Source: JAFGBM01 sp964564915
GTDB lineage: Bacteria; Actinomycetota; Actinomycetes; Actinomycetales; Demequinaceae
Assembly (NCBI GenBank): GCA_964564915.1
Contig: CAZMCU010000014.1
Location: 1-35,672 of the forward strand
Reading direction: 5' to 3'
DNA length: 35,672 nt
In this document: in pieces, positions 22,553-30,913 of the stretch
Position numbering within the stretch: the first letter of the stretch is position 1
How the letters are laid out: the number at the start of each line of letters is the position of its first letter
Position numbers and translations under genes: made by a program
Notes under the pieces: generated by a model
The model's database searches: none
What the model was told of the DNA's origin: nothing
What the model saw: only the letters and a program-made list of their open reading frames with translations

Positions 22553-23614
22553 ATGGCCGTCGTGACCATGCGCCAGATGCTGGATTCCGGGGTCCACTTT
22601 GGACACCAGACCAGCCGCTGGAACCCCAAGATGAAGCGCTTCATCTTCACCGAGCGCAACGGCATCTACATCATCGACCTCCAGCAGTCGCTGCAGAAGA
22701 TCGACGACGCGTACGCGTTCGTCCGCGAGACCGTCGCCCGCGGCGGGACGGTGCTGTTCGTTGGCACCAAGCGTCAGGCTCAAGAGGCGATCGCCGAGCA
22801 GGCTGCCCGCGTGGGAATGCCGTACGTCAACGAGCGTTGGCTCGGCGGAATGTTGACGAACTTCCAGACGGTCTCCAAGCGCGTCTCGCGCCTCAAGGAA
22901 TTGGAGGAGATCGACTACGACGACGTCGCGGGCTCCGGCCACACCAAGAAGGAACTTCTAGGGCTTCGCCGCGAGATGGAGAAGCTCACCAGGGTCCTCG
23001 GTGGCATCAGGAGCATGCAGCGGACTCCGTCCATCCTGTGGGTCGTCGACACCAACAAGGAGCACCTCGCGATCGAGGAGGCTAACAAGTTGGGCATCCC
23101 CGTCGTGGGAATCCTCGACTCCAACTGCGACCCGGACAAGGTCGCGTACGGCATCCCCGGCAACGACGACGCTATCCGCGCCGTCCACCTCTTGACCCGC
23201 GTGATCGCGGACGCGATCGCGGAAGGCCTCGTCGCGCGTCACCAGGCGCACGTCGGTGACGCGGAGGCGGAGGCCCCCGTCGAGGAGGAGCCGCTCCCGG
23301 AGTGGGAGCGCGAACTCCTTGAGGTTGCCGAGGGCACCGCCCCGGCGGCGGCCGCGAAGGAGGAAGCCCCGTCCACTACGACCGAAGCGGTTGAGGGCGA
23401 GGCTCCCGCCTCGGACGACGCTCCGGTCGACGAGCAGTCGTCGGAGAAGAAGCCAGCAGCCAAGAAGCCGGCGGCCAAGAAGCCCGCGGCCGAGAAGAAG
23501 CCGGCGGCCAAGAAGCCCGCGGCTAAGAAGCCCGCGGCTGAGAAGAAGCCGGCAGCCAAGAAGCCGGCGGCCAAGAAACCCGCAGCCAAGAAGCCCGCCC
23601 CCAAGGCAGAGTGA
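22553..23614 (+). CDS. rpsB: 30S ribosomal protein S2 with Lys/Ala/Pro-rich tail
   Basis: Small-subunit protein S2. Residues 1-235 are canonical: MRQMLDSGVHFGHQTSRWNP, FIFTERNGIYIIDLQQ, GTKRQAQEAI and the GNDDAIRA segment. The protein reaches 353 residues. After an acidic stretch (about 240-295) come about 55 residues of KKPAA/EKKPAA repeats, like histone H1 or mycobacterial HU tails. ATG 22553 follows gaggatg; an in-frame ATG at 22499 would give a non-family N-terminus. tsf follows by 9 nt. Confidence 0.97.
   Translation: MAVVTMRQMLDSGVHFGHQTSRWNPKMKRFIFTERNGIYIIDLQQSLQKIDDAYAFVRETVARGGTVLFVGTKRQAQEAIAEQAARVGMPYVNERWLGGMLTNFQTVSKRVSRLKELEEIDYDDVAGSGHTKKELLGLRREMEKLTRVLGGIRSMQRTPSILWVVDTNKEHLAIEEANKLGIPVVGILDSNCDPDKVAYGIPGNDDAIRAVHLLTRVIADAIAEGLVARHQAHVGDAEAEAPVEEEPLPEWERELLEVAEGTAPAAAAKEEAPSTTTEAVEGEAPASDDAPVDEQSSEKKPAAKKPAAKKPAAEKKPAAKKPAAKKPAAEKKPAAKKPAAKKPAAKKPAPKAE
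23447..23608 (+). repeat. 15-bp-unit tandem repeat coding KKPAA in rpsB
   Basis: Degenerate repeats of the type AAGAAGCCGGCGGCC, with inserted GAG codons giving EKKPAA. The array spans roughly 160 bp and encodes the basic tail of S2. Such arrays are prone to length change by slippage. Confidence 0.8.
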
Positions 23615-23623
23615 GGAAGAACC

Positions 23624-24463
23624 ATGGCGAACTACACCGTGGCCGACATCCAGGCGCTTCGTGAGCGCACGGGTGCCGGCATGCTCGACGTCAAGAAGGC
23701 TCTCGACGACGCGGATGGCGACATCGAGAAGGCCGTCGACATCATCCGCGTCAAGGGCCTCAAGGGCGTGACCAAGCGTGAGGGTCGCGCAGCGTCCGAG
23801 GGACTCGTCGCCGCGGAGATCCACGACGAGGGGGACACCCAGGTCGGCACGCTCATCGAGATCAACTCCGAGACGGACTTCGTCGCGAAGAGCGACAAGT
23901 TCCTCACCCTCGCCGACAAGGTGCTCAATGCGGTTGTCGCGGTCGGCGCGGAATCGACGGAGGCTGCCCTGGCAGCACCCACCGAGGGTGGCACCGTCCA
24001 GGACGCCATCAACGAGGTGGCCGGGGTCCTCGGTGAGAAACTGGTTCTTCGTCGCGTCGCGCGCCTTGTAGCACCCCACGTCACGGTCTACCTGCACCGG
24101 ACGAACGCCGACTTGCCCCCGCAGGTGGGGGTACTCGTCGGCACGGATGCCCAAGCGAAGGACGTGGCCCGCGATGTCGCGATGCACACCGCGGCGTACT
24201 CGCCCGAGCACCTCGCCAAGGAGCACGTCCCCGCGGAGACGATCGAGCGTGAACGCCGCCTCGCGGAGGAGACGTCGCGTGCCGAGGGCAAGCCGGAGGC
24301 GGCACTGCCCAAGATCATCGAGGGCAAGCTCAACGGATTCTTCAAGGAAAACGTGCTGCTCGAGCAGGCGTTCGCCAAGGACCCCAAGACGACCGTCGGC
24401 AAGGTGGTCGAGGCAACGGGCGGCGAGGTTACCGCGTTCGTCCGCTTCCGCGTGGGAGCCTAG
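23624..24463 (+). CDS. tsf: Translation elongation factor Ts
   Basis: Guanine nucleotide exchange factor for EF-Tu. 279 residues. The N-terminal UBA-like domain reads VADIQALRERTGAGMLDVKK, and the core motif TDFVAKSDKF begins at 84 (Thr84-Asp-Phe-Val87), the site that inserts into EF-Tu. The C-terminal LLEQAFAKDPKTTVGK block is typical. It is coupled to rpsB (9-nt gap, gaggaag ribosome binding site). Confidence 0.98.
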   Translation: MANYTVADIQALRERTGAGMLDVKKALDDADGDIEKAVDIIRVKGLKGVTKREGRAASEGLVAAEIHDEGDTQVGTLIEINSETDFVAKSDKFLTLADKVLNAVVAVGAESTEAALAAPTEGGTVQDAINEVAGVLGEKLVLRRVARLVAPHVTVYLHRTNADLPPQVGVLVGTDAQAKDVARDVAMHTAAYSPEHLAKEHVPAETIERERRLAEETSRAEGKPEAALPKIIEGKLNGFFKENVLLEQAFAKDPKTTVGKVVEATGGEVTAFVRFRVGA

Positions 24464-24493
24464 GGGAAACTACCGAAACCTCAGGAGGCGGCG

Positions 24494-25237
24494 ATGCCGG
24501 ACAAGACCACACGCGAGACCGTTGTCGCCGATCCTCCCCGGAGGGTGCTTCTCAAGCTCTCCGGTGAGATGTTCGGCGGAGGGTCGGTGGGCCTCGACCC
24601 CGATGTCGTTGCCCGCGTTGCCGGCGAGATCGCGGAGGCGATCGGCACGGGGGTCCAGGTGGCCATCGTCGTCGGCGGTGGCAACTTCTTCCGTGGGGTC
24701 GAACTTTCCGAACGGGGGATGGAGCGGGCCCGCGCGGACTACATGGGCATGCTCGGAACGGTGATGAACGCTCTCGCCCTCCAGGACTTCCTGGAGCAGG
24801 CTGGGGTGGACACGAGGGTCCAGACCGCGATCACGATGGGTCAGGTCGCCGAGCCCTACATCCCGCGCCGAGCCGTGCGGCACCTGGAGAAGGGGCGCGT
24901 CGTCATCTTCGCCGCCGGGGCGGGAATGCCGTACTTCTCGACCGACACGGTCTCCGTCCAGAGGGCGCTCGAGACCCGCTGTTCCGAGGTGATTTTCGGC
25001 AAACACGGTGTGGATGCCGTCTACACCGCGGACCCCAGGATCGATCCCACCGCCAAGCGACTCGATCGCCTCACCTATCGCGAGGCGCTCAAGCAGGGCC
25101 TCGCCGTTCTCGACGCGACCGCGTTCTCCCTGTGCATGGACAACAACCTTCCGATGGTCGTGTTTGGCCTCGATGAACCGGGAAACGTGACCCGCGCGCT
25201 CTTGGGTGAGAGAATCGGGACGCTGGTAACGGCGTGA
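24494..25237 (+). CDS. pyrH: Uridylate kinase PyrH
   Basis: Phosphorylates UMP to UDP in pyrimidine synthesis. 247 residues, amino acid kinase fold. KLSGEMFGG (21-29) binds phosphate, VVGGGNFFRG (59-68) is the family block, and the acceptor and ATP regions GAGMPYFSTDTVSVQRALE and KHGVDAVYTADPR are present. The ribosome binding site caggagg lies 6-7 nt before ATG 24494. Confidence 0.98.
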   Translation: MPDKTTRETVVADPPRRVLLKLSGEMFGGGSVGLDPDVVARVAGEIAEAIGTGVQVAIVVGGGNFFRGVELSERGMERARADYMGMLGTVMNALALQDFLEQAGVDTRVQTAITMGQVAEPYIPRRAVRHLEKGRVVIFAAGAGMPYFSTDTVSVQRALETRCSEVIFGKHGVDAVYTADPRIDPTAKRLDRLTYREALKQGLAVLDATAFSLCMDNNLPMVVFGLDEPGNVTRALLGERIGTLVTA

Positions 25238-25277
25238 CACCGAGAGACGGTTGGGCGCCGAAGGATAAGGAGTACGT

Positions 25278-25835
25278 GTGATTGACGAGACCCTCCTCGA
25301 GACCGAGGACAAGATGAACAAAGCCGTCGAGGTAGCCAAGGACGATTTTGCGACCATCCGCACGGGAGCGGCGTCCGCCGCGATGTTCTCCAAGATCATC
25401 GTCGACTACTACGGCGCCCCCACCCCCCTGCAGCAGTTGGCGTCCATCGCCACGCCCGACGCCCGATCCGTTGTCATCTCGCCCTACGACCGTGGCTCGC
25501 TCGGCGCGATCGAGACGGCCCTGCGCAATTCCGACTTTGGTGTCAACCCCTCGAACGACGGGACCATCATCCGGATCAACATGCCGCAACTGACGGAGGA
25601 GCGGCGCAAGGACTACATCAAGGTCGCCCGGCACAAGGCGGAGGACGCGCGCGTGACGCTGCGCAACCTGCGCCGCAAGGCCATGGACGAGATCGGCGTC
25701 GCGGTCAAGGAAGGCGGCGTCGGGGAGGACGAGGGGTCGCGCGCCGAGAAGGAATTGGAGACGATCACCAAGAAGCACGTTGACGCGATCGACACCCTGT
25801 TGTCCCACAAGGAGCAAGAGCTCCTCGAGGTCTGA
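25278..25835 (+). CDS. frr: Ribosome recycling factor
   Basis: Splits post-termination ribosomes with EF-G. 185 residues, exactly family length. The sequence follows the family throughout: DDFATIRTGAASAAMF, YYGAPTPLQQLASI, MPQLTEERRKDYIKVARHKAEDARV. The GTG start at 25278 is preceded by aaggag. Its stop overlaps the cdsA start (TGATG). Confidence 0.97.
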   Translation: MIDETLLETEDKMNKAVEVAKDDFATIRTGAASAAMFSKIIVDYYGAPTPLQQLASIATPDARSVVISPYDRGSLGAIETALRNSDFGVNPSNDGTIIRINMPQLTEERRKDYIKVARHKAEDARVTLRNLRRKAMDEIGVAVKEGGVGEDEGSRAEKELETITKKHVDAIDTLLSHKEQELLEV

Positions 25836-26701
25836 TGACAACGTGGACCACTCCCGACGTCTGGGACCAGGCAGGGGGAGAACCTCCACCTCCGGCGCGT
25901 CGCAACCTTCGGACCGCCACGCTCGTCGGCGTCATCCTCTTTGTTCTATTCGCCGGTAGCGCCTACTTCAGCCCCGCGTTCTTCACCATCCTCGTCTACG
26001 CGTTCTGCATCGCGACGTACCCGGAGTGGAAGCGGGCGCTCGCGCGGCAAGGCCGCGTCATCTCCCTCGTCCCCATCACGGCGGCGACCATCGGGATGGG
26101 GATTTCCACCTGGTTCGACGGGAGGGAGGGCCTCATCATCGCCCTCTTCATTGGCGCGGGGGGCACCATCGCGTGGAGGCTCGTCGACGAATGGATCGAG
26201 GATTCGCTTCACGACGCCCTCGCCGACGTCCTCACCCTCGTATGGATTCCCTTCCTCGGGTCATTTGTCGCCCTCCTCGTCCAGTCGCAGGACGGGTGGA
26301 TGCGGGTGTTCATCTTCCTCGCCGCGCTCACGGGGAACGACACCGGGGCGCTCTTCACGGGAATGCTCCTCGGCCGACACCGGCTCGCGCCCCGCATCAG
26401 TCCCAAGAAGACGTGGGAGGGGGCGATCGGCGGTGTGATCATCGCGACCGCGGCTGCCGCGGGGGTCGCGGACGTGATCATGGACGGTGACTGGAAGCTC
26501 GGAGCGATCGTCGGAGGCGCGGTGGCGATCGCCGCGGTCTTCGGGGATCTCATCGAATCCGCACTCAAGCGGGACATCGACATCAAGGACATGGGTGGGG
26601 CGATCCCGGGCCATGGAGGCGTGCTCGACCGGATGGATTCCGCCCTCCTGGCGGCACCCGTCGCGTACGTCGTGTTCGCCACCTTCCTGGGAACCCTGTG
26701 A
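25835..26701 (+). CDS. cdsA: Phosphatidate cytidylyltransferase CdsA
   Basis: Membrane enzyme making CDP-diacylglycerol from phosphatidate and CTP, the branch point of phospholipid synthesis. 288 residues with about eight hydrophobic segments. SPKKTWEG (189-196) and the CDS signature KRDIDIKDMGGAIPGHGGVL (245-264), followed by DRMDS, are clear. The GNDTGALFTG block has Asn-Asp where many homologues have Ser-Asp. It overlaps frr by one base and rlmN by 4 nt. Confidence 0.96.
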   Translation: MTTWTTPDVWDQAGGEPPPPARRNLRTATLVGVILFVLFAGSAYFSPAFFTILVYAFCIATYPEWKRALARQGRVISLVPITAATIGMGISTWFDGREGLIIALFIGAGGTIAWRLVDEWIEDSLHDALADVLTLVWIPFLGSFVALLVQSQDGWMRVFIFLAALTGNDTGALFTGMLLGRHRLAPRISPKKTWEGAIGGVIIATAAAAGVADVIMDGDWKLGAIVGGAVAIAAVFGDLIESALKRDIDIKDMGGAIPGHGGVLDRMDSALLAAPVAYVVFATFLGTL

Positions 26702-27810
26702 GCGAACGTCCCCGCTTGGTGATGGAGGTACCGCGCAGGGGGAAGCCTCCTCGGCATTTCGCCGACCTTACGCCCCAGGAGAGGGTGGACGCCGTCGTCG
26801 CCCTCGGGCAGCCGACGTTCCGGGCGAAGCAGGTGGCGACGCACTACTTCGACCACCTCACCGTGGCCCCCGGCGACATGACCGACCTTCCAGCCGACGA
26901 GCGGGAGGCGCTCGCCTCCGCCCTCTTTCCCCCTCTCCTCACCTCGGTGCGAGAAATCTCGACCGACAAGGGTAAGACGATCAAGACCCTGTGGTCGCTT
27001 CACGATGGGGCGAAGATCGAGTCCGTCCTCATGGCGTACCGGGACCGGGTGACGCTGTGCGTGACGAGTCAGGCCGGTTGTGGGATGGCGTGCCCGTTTT
27101 GCGCGACGGGCCAAATGGGACTCACGCGCAACCTCAGCGCCGCGGAGATCGTTGAGCAAGCGAGGCTATCGGCCGCCGCATGTCGGGACGGGGCGTTCGG
27201 AAAGCCCACCCGACTGTCGAACGTCGTCTTCATGGGAATGGGGGAGCCCCTTGCGAACTACTCGGCCGTGCTCCAGGCACTCCGCACCTTCATCGCCCCC
27301 GTGCCCAACGGCCTCGGGCTGTCGGCCCGGCACATCACGGTCTCGACGGTGGGCCTCGTCCCGGCCATCGACCGACTGGCGGCGGAGGGACTTCAGGTGA
27401 CCCTCGCCCTTTCCCTTCACGCGCCCGACGACGCGACGAGGGACGAACTGGTACCGATCAACGCCAAGTGGAAAGTCGACGAGGCCCTCGACGCGGCCAA
27501 GAGGTACTTCGACGCAACCAAGCGTCGCGTCTCGATCGAGTACGCTCTCATGCGGGGCATCAACGACCACGGATGGCGGGCCGATCTTCTCGCGGAGAAA
27601 CTCCTGTCGCGAGGGAGGGGCTGGGTGCACGTCAACCCCATCCCGCTCAACCCGACACCGGGGAGTCCGTGGACGGCGAGCACCCGGGAGGACGAGCGAG
27701 AGTTCGTCGCGAGGCTTGCCGCGCATGCCATTCCGGCCACAATCCGGGATACTCGTGGCAGTGACATCGATGGTGCGTGCGGACAACTGGCGATCAAGGA
27801 GGCGACATGA
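26698..27810 (+). CDS. rlmN: Dual-specificity rRNA/tRNA methyltransferase RlmN
   Basis: Radical SAM enzyme that methylates C2 of A2503 in 23S rRNA and A37 in some tRNAs. 370 residues. The radical SAM CxxxCxxC is Cys128, Cys132 and Cys135 (AGCGMACPFCATG). The methyl-carrying cysteine is Cys361 in DGACGQL. FMGMGEPLANY and SLHAPDD motifs are present. The GTG start overlaps the cdsA stop by 4 nt; the end overlaps the next gene as ATGA. Confidence 0.97.
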   Translation: MSERPRLVMEVPRRGKPPRHFADLTPQERVDAVVALGQPTFRAKQVATHYFDHLTVAPGDMTDLPADEREALASALFPPLLTSVREISTDKGKTIKTLWSLHDGAKIESVLMAYRDRVTLCVTSQAGCGMACPFCATGQMGLTRNLSAAEIVEQARLSAAACRDGAFGKPTRLSNVVFMGMGEPLANYSAVLQALRTFIAPVPNGLGLSARHITVSTVGLVPAIDRLAAEGLQVTLALSLHAPDDATRDELVPINAKWKVDEALDAAKRYFDATKRRVSIEYALMRGINDHGWRADLLAEKLLSRGRGWVHVNPIPLNPTPGSPWTASTREDEREFVARLAAHAIPATIRDTRGSDIDGACGQLAIKEAT

Positions 27811-28364
27811 CGGAACTCTTCCCGCGGGTCGGCATCCTCCGCCGGGGGTATGACCGGGAGCAGGTGGACGAGTTCTTCGCGGCGGTGAGGGCCGCGTACG
27901 AACGACCGGTCATGGACCCCAACGGGTTGTCCCCGATCGAAATCCGTCACGCGGCGTTCGACCTTTCGGCGAGGGGGTACCGGACGGCGGACGTCGACGC
28001 CGCGCTCGATCGACTCGAGGACGCTTTCGCCAATCGTTTGCGCGAGCAATTCGTGCGGGCCTACGGGAGGGACGTGTGGAACGCCCAACTCGCGGAACGC
28101 GCCCAGGTGCTCTACGACCGGCTCCGGCGCCCGAAGAAGCAGCGGTTCTCCCGGCCGCGAGGGTTGCGCCGGGGGTACCGGACCCGAGACGTTGACGCCC
28201 TCCTCGACCGGATCACCGCGTTCTTCGACACGGCAACGCCCCTCACGGCGAAGGACCTTCGGCTCGCGATCTTCCGCCGCCGCGCCAAGTGGCGTGCGTA
28301 CGACGAGGCCAAGGTGGACGCCTACCTCGCCCGGGCCGTCGACATCCTTCTGGGCGTCCAGTAG
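27807..28364 (+). CDS. DivIVA-repeat protein with internal duplication
   Basis: 185 residues, charged, no signal peptide or transmembrane segment. Four short DivIVA-type repeats are visible (RRGYDREQVDEFF at 12-24, GYRTADVDAALDRL at 57-70, RRGYRTRDVDALLDRI at 121-136, YDEAKVDAYL at 165-174). The protein reads as two similar halves (about 12-75 and 121-180), each with a repeat, an LSPIEIRHAAF/LTAKDLRLAIF element and a second repeat. DivIVA domains localise to poles and septa, so a role in cell-wall growth or division is possible. The function is not established. ATG 27807 overlaps rlmN by 4 nt. Confidence 0.83.
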   Translation: MTELFPRVGILRRGYDREQVDEFFAAVRAAYERPVMDPNGLSPIEIRHAAFDLSARGYRTADVDAALDRLEDAFANRLREQFVRAYGRDVWNAQLAERAQVLYDRLRRPKKQRFSRPRGLRRGYRTRDVDALLDRITAFFDTATPLTAKDLRLAIFRRRAKWRAYDEAKVDAYLARAVDILLGVQ

Positions 28365-28372
28365 GGATCGAC

Positions 28373-29533
28373 ATGGGCACCCCGCGGACGGTCGCGATCC
28401 TGGGGAGCACGGGGTCGATTGGCTCCCAGGCCCTCGACGTCATCCGCCGCAACCCCGATCGGTTCACCGTGGTCGCGCTCGCGGCCGGAGGGGGTCGGTC
28501 GGAGACGCTCGTCGAGCAGGCGCGCGAGTTCGGCGTCGACGTCGTCGCCGTGGGGGACGAGTCCGTCGCGGAGGACGTTGCGGCGGCGCTTCCCGGGGTG
28601 CGGGTCGAAGCGGGACCGGGGGCCGCTTCCGTTGTCGCGGCGCTGGGGGCCGACGTTGTTCTCAACGGGATGACCGGTTCCATCGGCCTCGGGCCCACGC
28701 TCGCGGCGCTCGGGGCGGGGTCGACGCTCGCGCTCGCGAACAAGGAGTCCCTCGTCGCGGGGGGGCTCGTGGTGAAGGCCGCGACCACGCGACCGGACCA
28801 GATCGTCCCCGTCGACTCCGAGCATTCCGCGCTGGCCCAGGCCCTCCGGGCGGGACGGCAGGGGGAGGTTCGGCGCCTCGTTCTCACGGCCTCCGGCGGT
28901 CCGTTCCGTGGGCGGACCAGGGAGGACCTCGCGACGGTCACCCCGGCGGAGGCCCTCCGGCACCCGACGTGGGACATGGGACCCGTCGTCACCGTGAACT
29001 CCGCGACCCTCGTCAACAAGGCGCTCGAGGTCATCGAGGCGCACCTGTTGTTCGACATCCCGCTGTCACGGATCGACGTGGTGATCCACCCGCAGTCGCA
29101 GGTGCACTCGATGGTGGAGTTCATCGACGGTTCGACGATCGCCCAGGCGTCGCCCCCCGACATGCGTCTGCCGATCGCGCTCGGGCTCTCCTGGCCCGAC
29201 CGGATCCCGGACGTGATGCCCGGCTACGACTGGTCGGTGCCGCACTCGTGGACGTTCGAGCCCCTCGACGAGGAGGCATTCCCCGCCGTCCGAACCGCGC
29301 GCGAGGCCGTCGCCGCATCGCCCCTCCATCCCGCCGTCTTCAACGCGGCGAACGAGGAGGCGGTCGAGGCGTTCCTGGCCGGCCGACTGCCATTCCTCGG
29401 CATCGTCGAGACGGTTCTGGGCGTGCTCAAGCGGTTCGACGCGGCGGCGACGCTCAAGGCCTGCGGTGGCCTGACCCTCGACGCGGTTCTGGCCGCGGAG
29501 GCGTGGGCACGAGAGGAAGCGCGCCCAACGTAA
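28373..29533 (+). CDS. dxr: 1-deoxy-D-xylulose 5-phosphate reductoisomerase
   Basis: Second enzyme of the MEP isoprenoid pathway, making MEP with NADPH. 386 residues. NADPH motif GSTGSIG (11-17), ANKESLVAGG (122-131), metal ligands Asp148 and Glu150 (VDSEHSA) and Glu219 (NKALEVIEAH), and HPTWDMGP (197-204) are all visible. ATG 28373 lies 8 nt after the DivIVA-repeat gene. ispG, a later enzyme of the same pathway, is two genes on. Confidence 0.97.
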   Translation: MGTPRTVAILGSTGSIGSQALDVIRRNPDRFTVVALAAGGGRSETLVEQAREFGVDVVAVGDESVAEDVAAALPGVRVEAGPGAASVVAALGADVVLNGMTGSIGLGPTLAALGAGSTLALANKESLVAGGLVVKAATTRPDQIVPVDSEHSALAQALRAGRQGEVRRLVLTASGGPFRGRTREDLATVTPAEALRHPTWDMGPVVTVNSATLVNKALEVIEAHLLFDIPLSRIDVVIHPQSQVHSMVEFIDGSTIAQASPPDMRLPIALGLSWPDRIPDVMPGYDWSVPHSWTFEPLDEEAFPAVRTAREAVAASPLHPAVFNAANEEAVEAFLAGRLPFLGIVETVLGVLKRFDAAATLKACGGLTLDAVLAAEAWAREEARPT

Positions 29534-29536
29534 AGT
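29531..29536 (+). promoter_or_regulatory. -10-like hexamer 6 nt before the protease start
   Basis: TAAAGT overlaps the end of dxr (its stop TAA) and ends exactly 6 nt before ATG 29543. The ATG lacks a ribosome binding site, so a leaderless transcript is possible. No -35 is recognisable, so this is weak alone. Confidence 0.3.
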
Positions 29537-29542
29537 AGCCGT

Positions 29543-30874
29543 ATGACTTTCCTCGTCGGCGTGCTCGTCCTTCTGGTCGGGGTGTCGGTCTCCATCGCGC
29601 TCCACGAGTTGGGGCACATGCTGCCCGCGAAGTTATTCGGGGTGAGGGTTTCCCAATACATGGTGGGCTTCGGGCCGACGGTGTGGTCGCGCAAGCGCGG
29701 GGAGACCGAGTACGGCATCAAGGCGTTCCCGCTCGGGGGCTACGTCAGGCTCGTGGGCATGATTCCCCCCGCCGACGAGGTCAAACCGGTTCGGGGCACG
29801 GGCTGGGCCGCGCAGATCATCGAGGACACCAGGGCGACCGCGATCGAGGAGATCGTTCCGGGAGAGGAGCATCGCGCGTTCTACCGCCTCGTGTGGTGGA
29901 AGCGGGTCATCGTCATGTCCGGTGGCGCCTTCGTCAACCTTCTCCTCGCGCTGGTCATCTTCACCGGCATCGGCGTGGGCTATGGGGCCCCGACGGTTGT
30001 GCCCACCGTCGCCTCGGTCGTCGATTGCATCCTGCCTCCCGGCGTCGATCGGGACTGCACCGCGGCGGATACCCCGACCGCGGCCTCCCTTTCCGATCTG
30101 CAAGCGGGCGACACCATCGTCTCCGTGGATGGACAGGCGGTGACGGAGTGGGCGCCGGTGGCGAACTTCATTCGCGAGCACGCCGGAGTTCCCGTGGTGC
30201 TGGGCGTCATACGGGACGGCACGGAGGTGACGATCACGGTGACGCCGACCGTCGCGGATCGTTACGCCACGGACTCCAACGGCTTCATCGTCTACGACGA
30301 CAACGGCGACCCCGTCACCACCGAGGTGGGATTCCTCGGCGTCCAGCCGACGCAGGTCGTCGCCCGTCAGGGGATCTTCTACGGGGCGACGCAAGTGGGC
30401 GAGTACCTCAACGTCGCGGGGCGGTCGATGCTCCACCTCCCCAACCTCGTTTACCACGCTACCCGGACGGCCCTCGGGCTCGAGGCGCGGGACCCGAATG
30501 GGCTCATGAGCATCGTCGGCGTCGGGAGGATCGCGGGGGAGATCGGAGCGGCCGACATCGCGGGATATTCGATGTGGGCGCGCATGGCGGATTGGCTCGG
30601 GTTGGTCGCGATGCTCAACCTTGCGCTTTTCATGTTCAACCTCATCCCCCTCCTCCCGCTCGATGGGGGCCACGTGGCGGGTGGGCTGTGGCAGGGGGTC
30701 AAGGACGCGTGGATCCGTCGCCAGAACCGCGTCCTCGTGGGGGCACCCCTGCGGTCCCGCCCCGTCGATCTCGCGAGGATGATGCCGGCGACCTACGTGA
30801 TGTTTATCCTCCTGGTGGGGCTAGGGATTCTCCTCATGTACGTCGACCTGGTCTCACCGATCACGCTCGGTTAG
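29543..30874 (+). CDS. Site-2 type M50 metalloprotease (RseP/Rip1 family)
   Basis: Intramembrane zinc protease that cleaves anti-sigma factors and other membrane substrates. 443 residues. HELGH (21-25) in the first transmembrane helix binds zinc, and NLIPLLPLDGGHV (366-378) carries the third ligand, Asp374. One PDZ domain (about 183-240: LQAGDTIVSVDGQAV) lies between. The dxr-protease-ispG order matches the M. tuberculosis Rip1 locus. Compared with compact homologues it carries an Asp/Thr-rich insertion (about 240-265). Substrates are unknown here. Confidence 0.94.
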   Translation: MTFLVGVLVLLVGVSVSIALHELGHMLPAKLFGVRVSQYMVGFGPTVWSRKRGETEYGIKAFPLGGYVRLVGMIPPADEVKPVRGTGWAAQIIEDTRATAIEEIVPGEEHRAFYRLVWWKRVIVMSGGAFVNLLLALVIFTGIGVGYGAPTVVPTVASVVDCILPPGVDRDCTAADTPTAASLSDLQAGDTIVSVDGQAVTEWAPVANFIREHAGVPVVLGVIRDGTEVTITVTPTVADRYATDSNGFIVYDDNGDPVTTEVGFLGVQPTQVVARQGIFYGATQVGEYLNVAGRSMLHLPNLVYHATRTALGLEARDPNGLMSIVGVGRIAGEIGAADIAGYSMWARMADWLGLVAMLNLALFMFNLIPLLPLDGGHVAGGLWQGVKDAWIRRQNRVLVGAPLRSRPVDLARMMPATYVMFILLVGLGILLMYVDLVSPITLG

Positions 30875-30901
30875 CGTGCGGGAGGCTGCCTCCGGGTGAG
30901 C

Positions 30902-30907
30902 GATACT
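30902..30907 (+). promoter_or_regulatory. -10-like GATACT 6 nt before ispG
   Basis: GATACT ends 6 nt before GTG 30914, the same hexamer and spacing found before the flavocytochrome gene. No -35 seen. A small GGAGGC/GCCTCC inverted repeat lies just upstream (30881-30893) and may end the protease transcript. Confidence 0.35.
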
Positions 30908-30913
30908 GGACTT

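Noticed and set aside
23447..23608. Repeat array that could be taken for a CRISPR or minisatellite
   Set aside because: The units are in frame within rpsB without spacers; it is a coding repeat.
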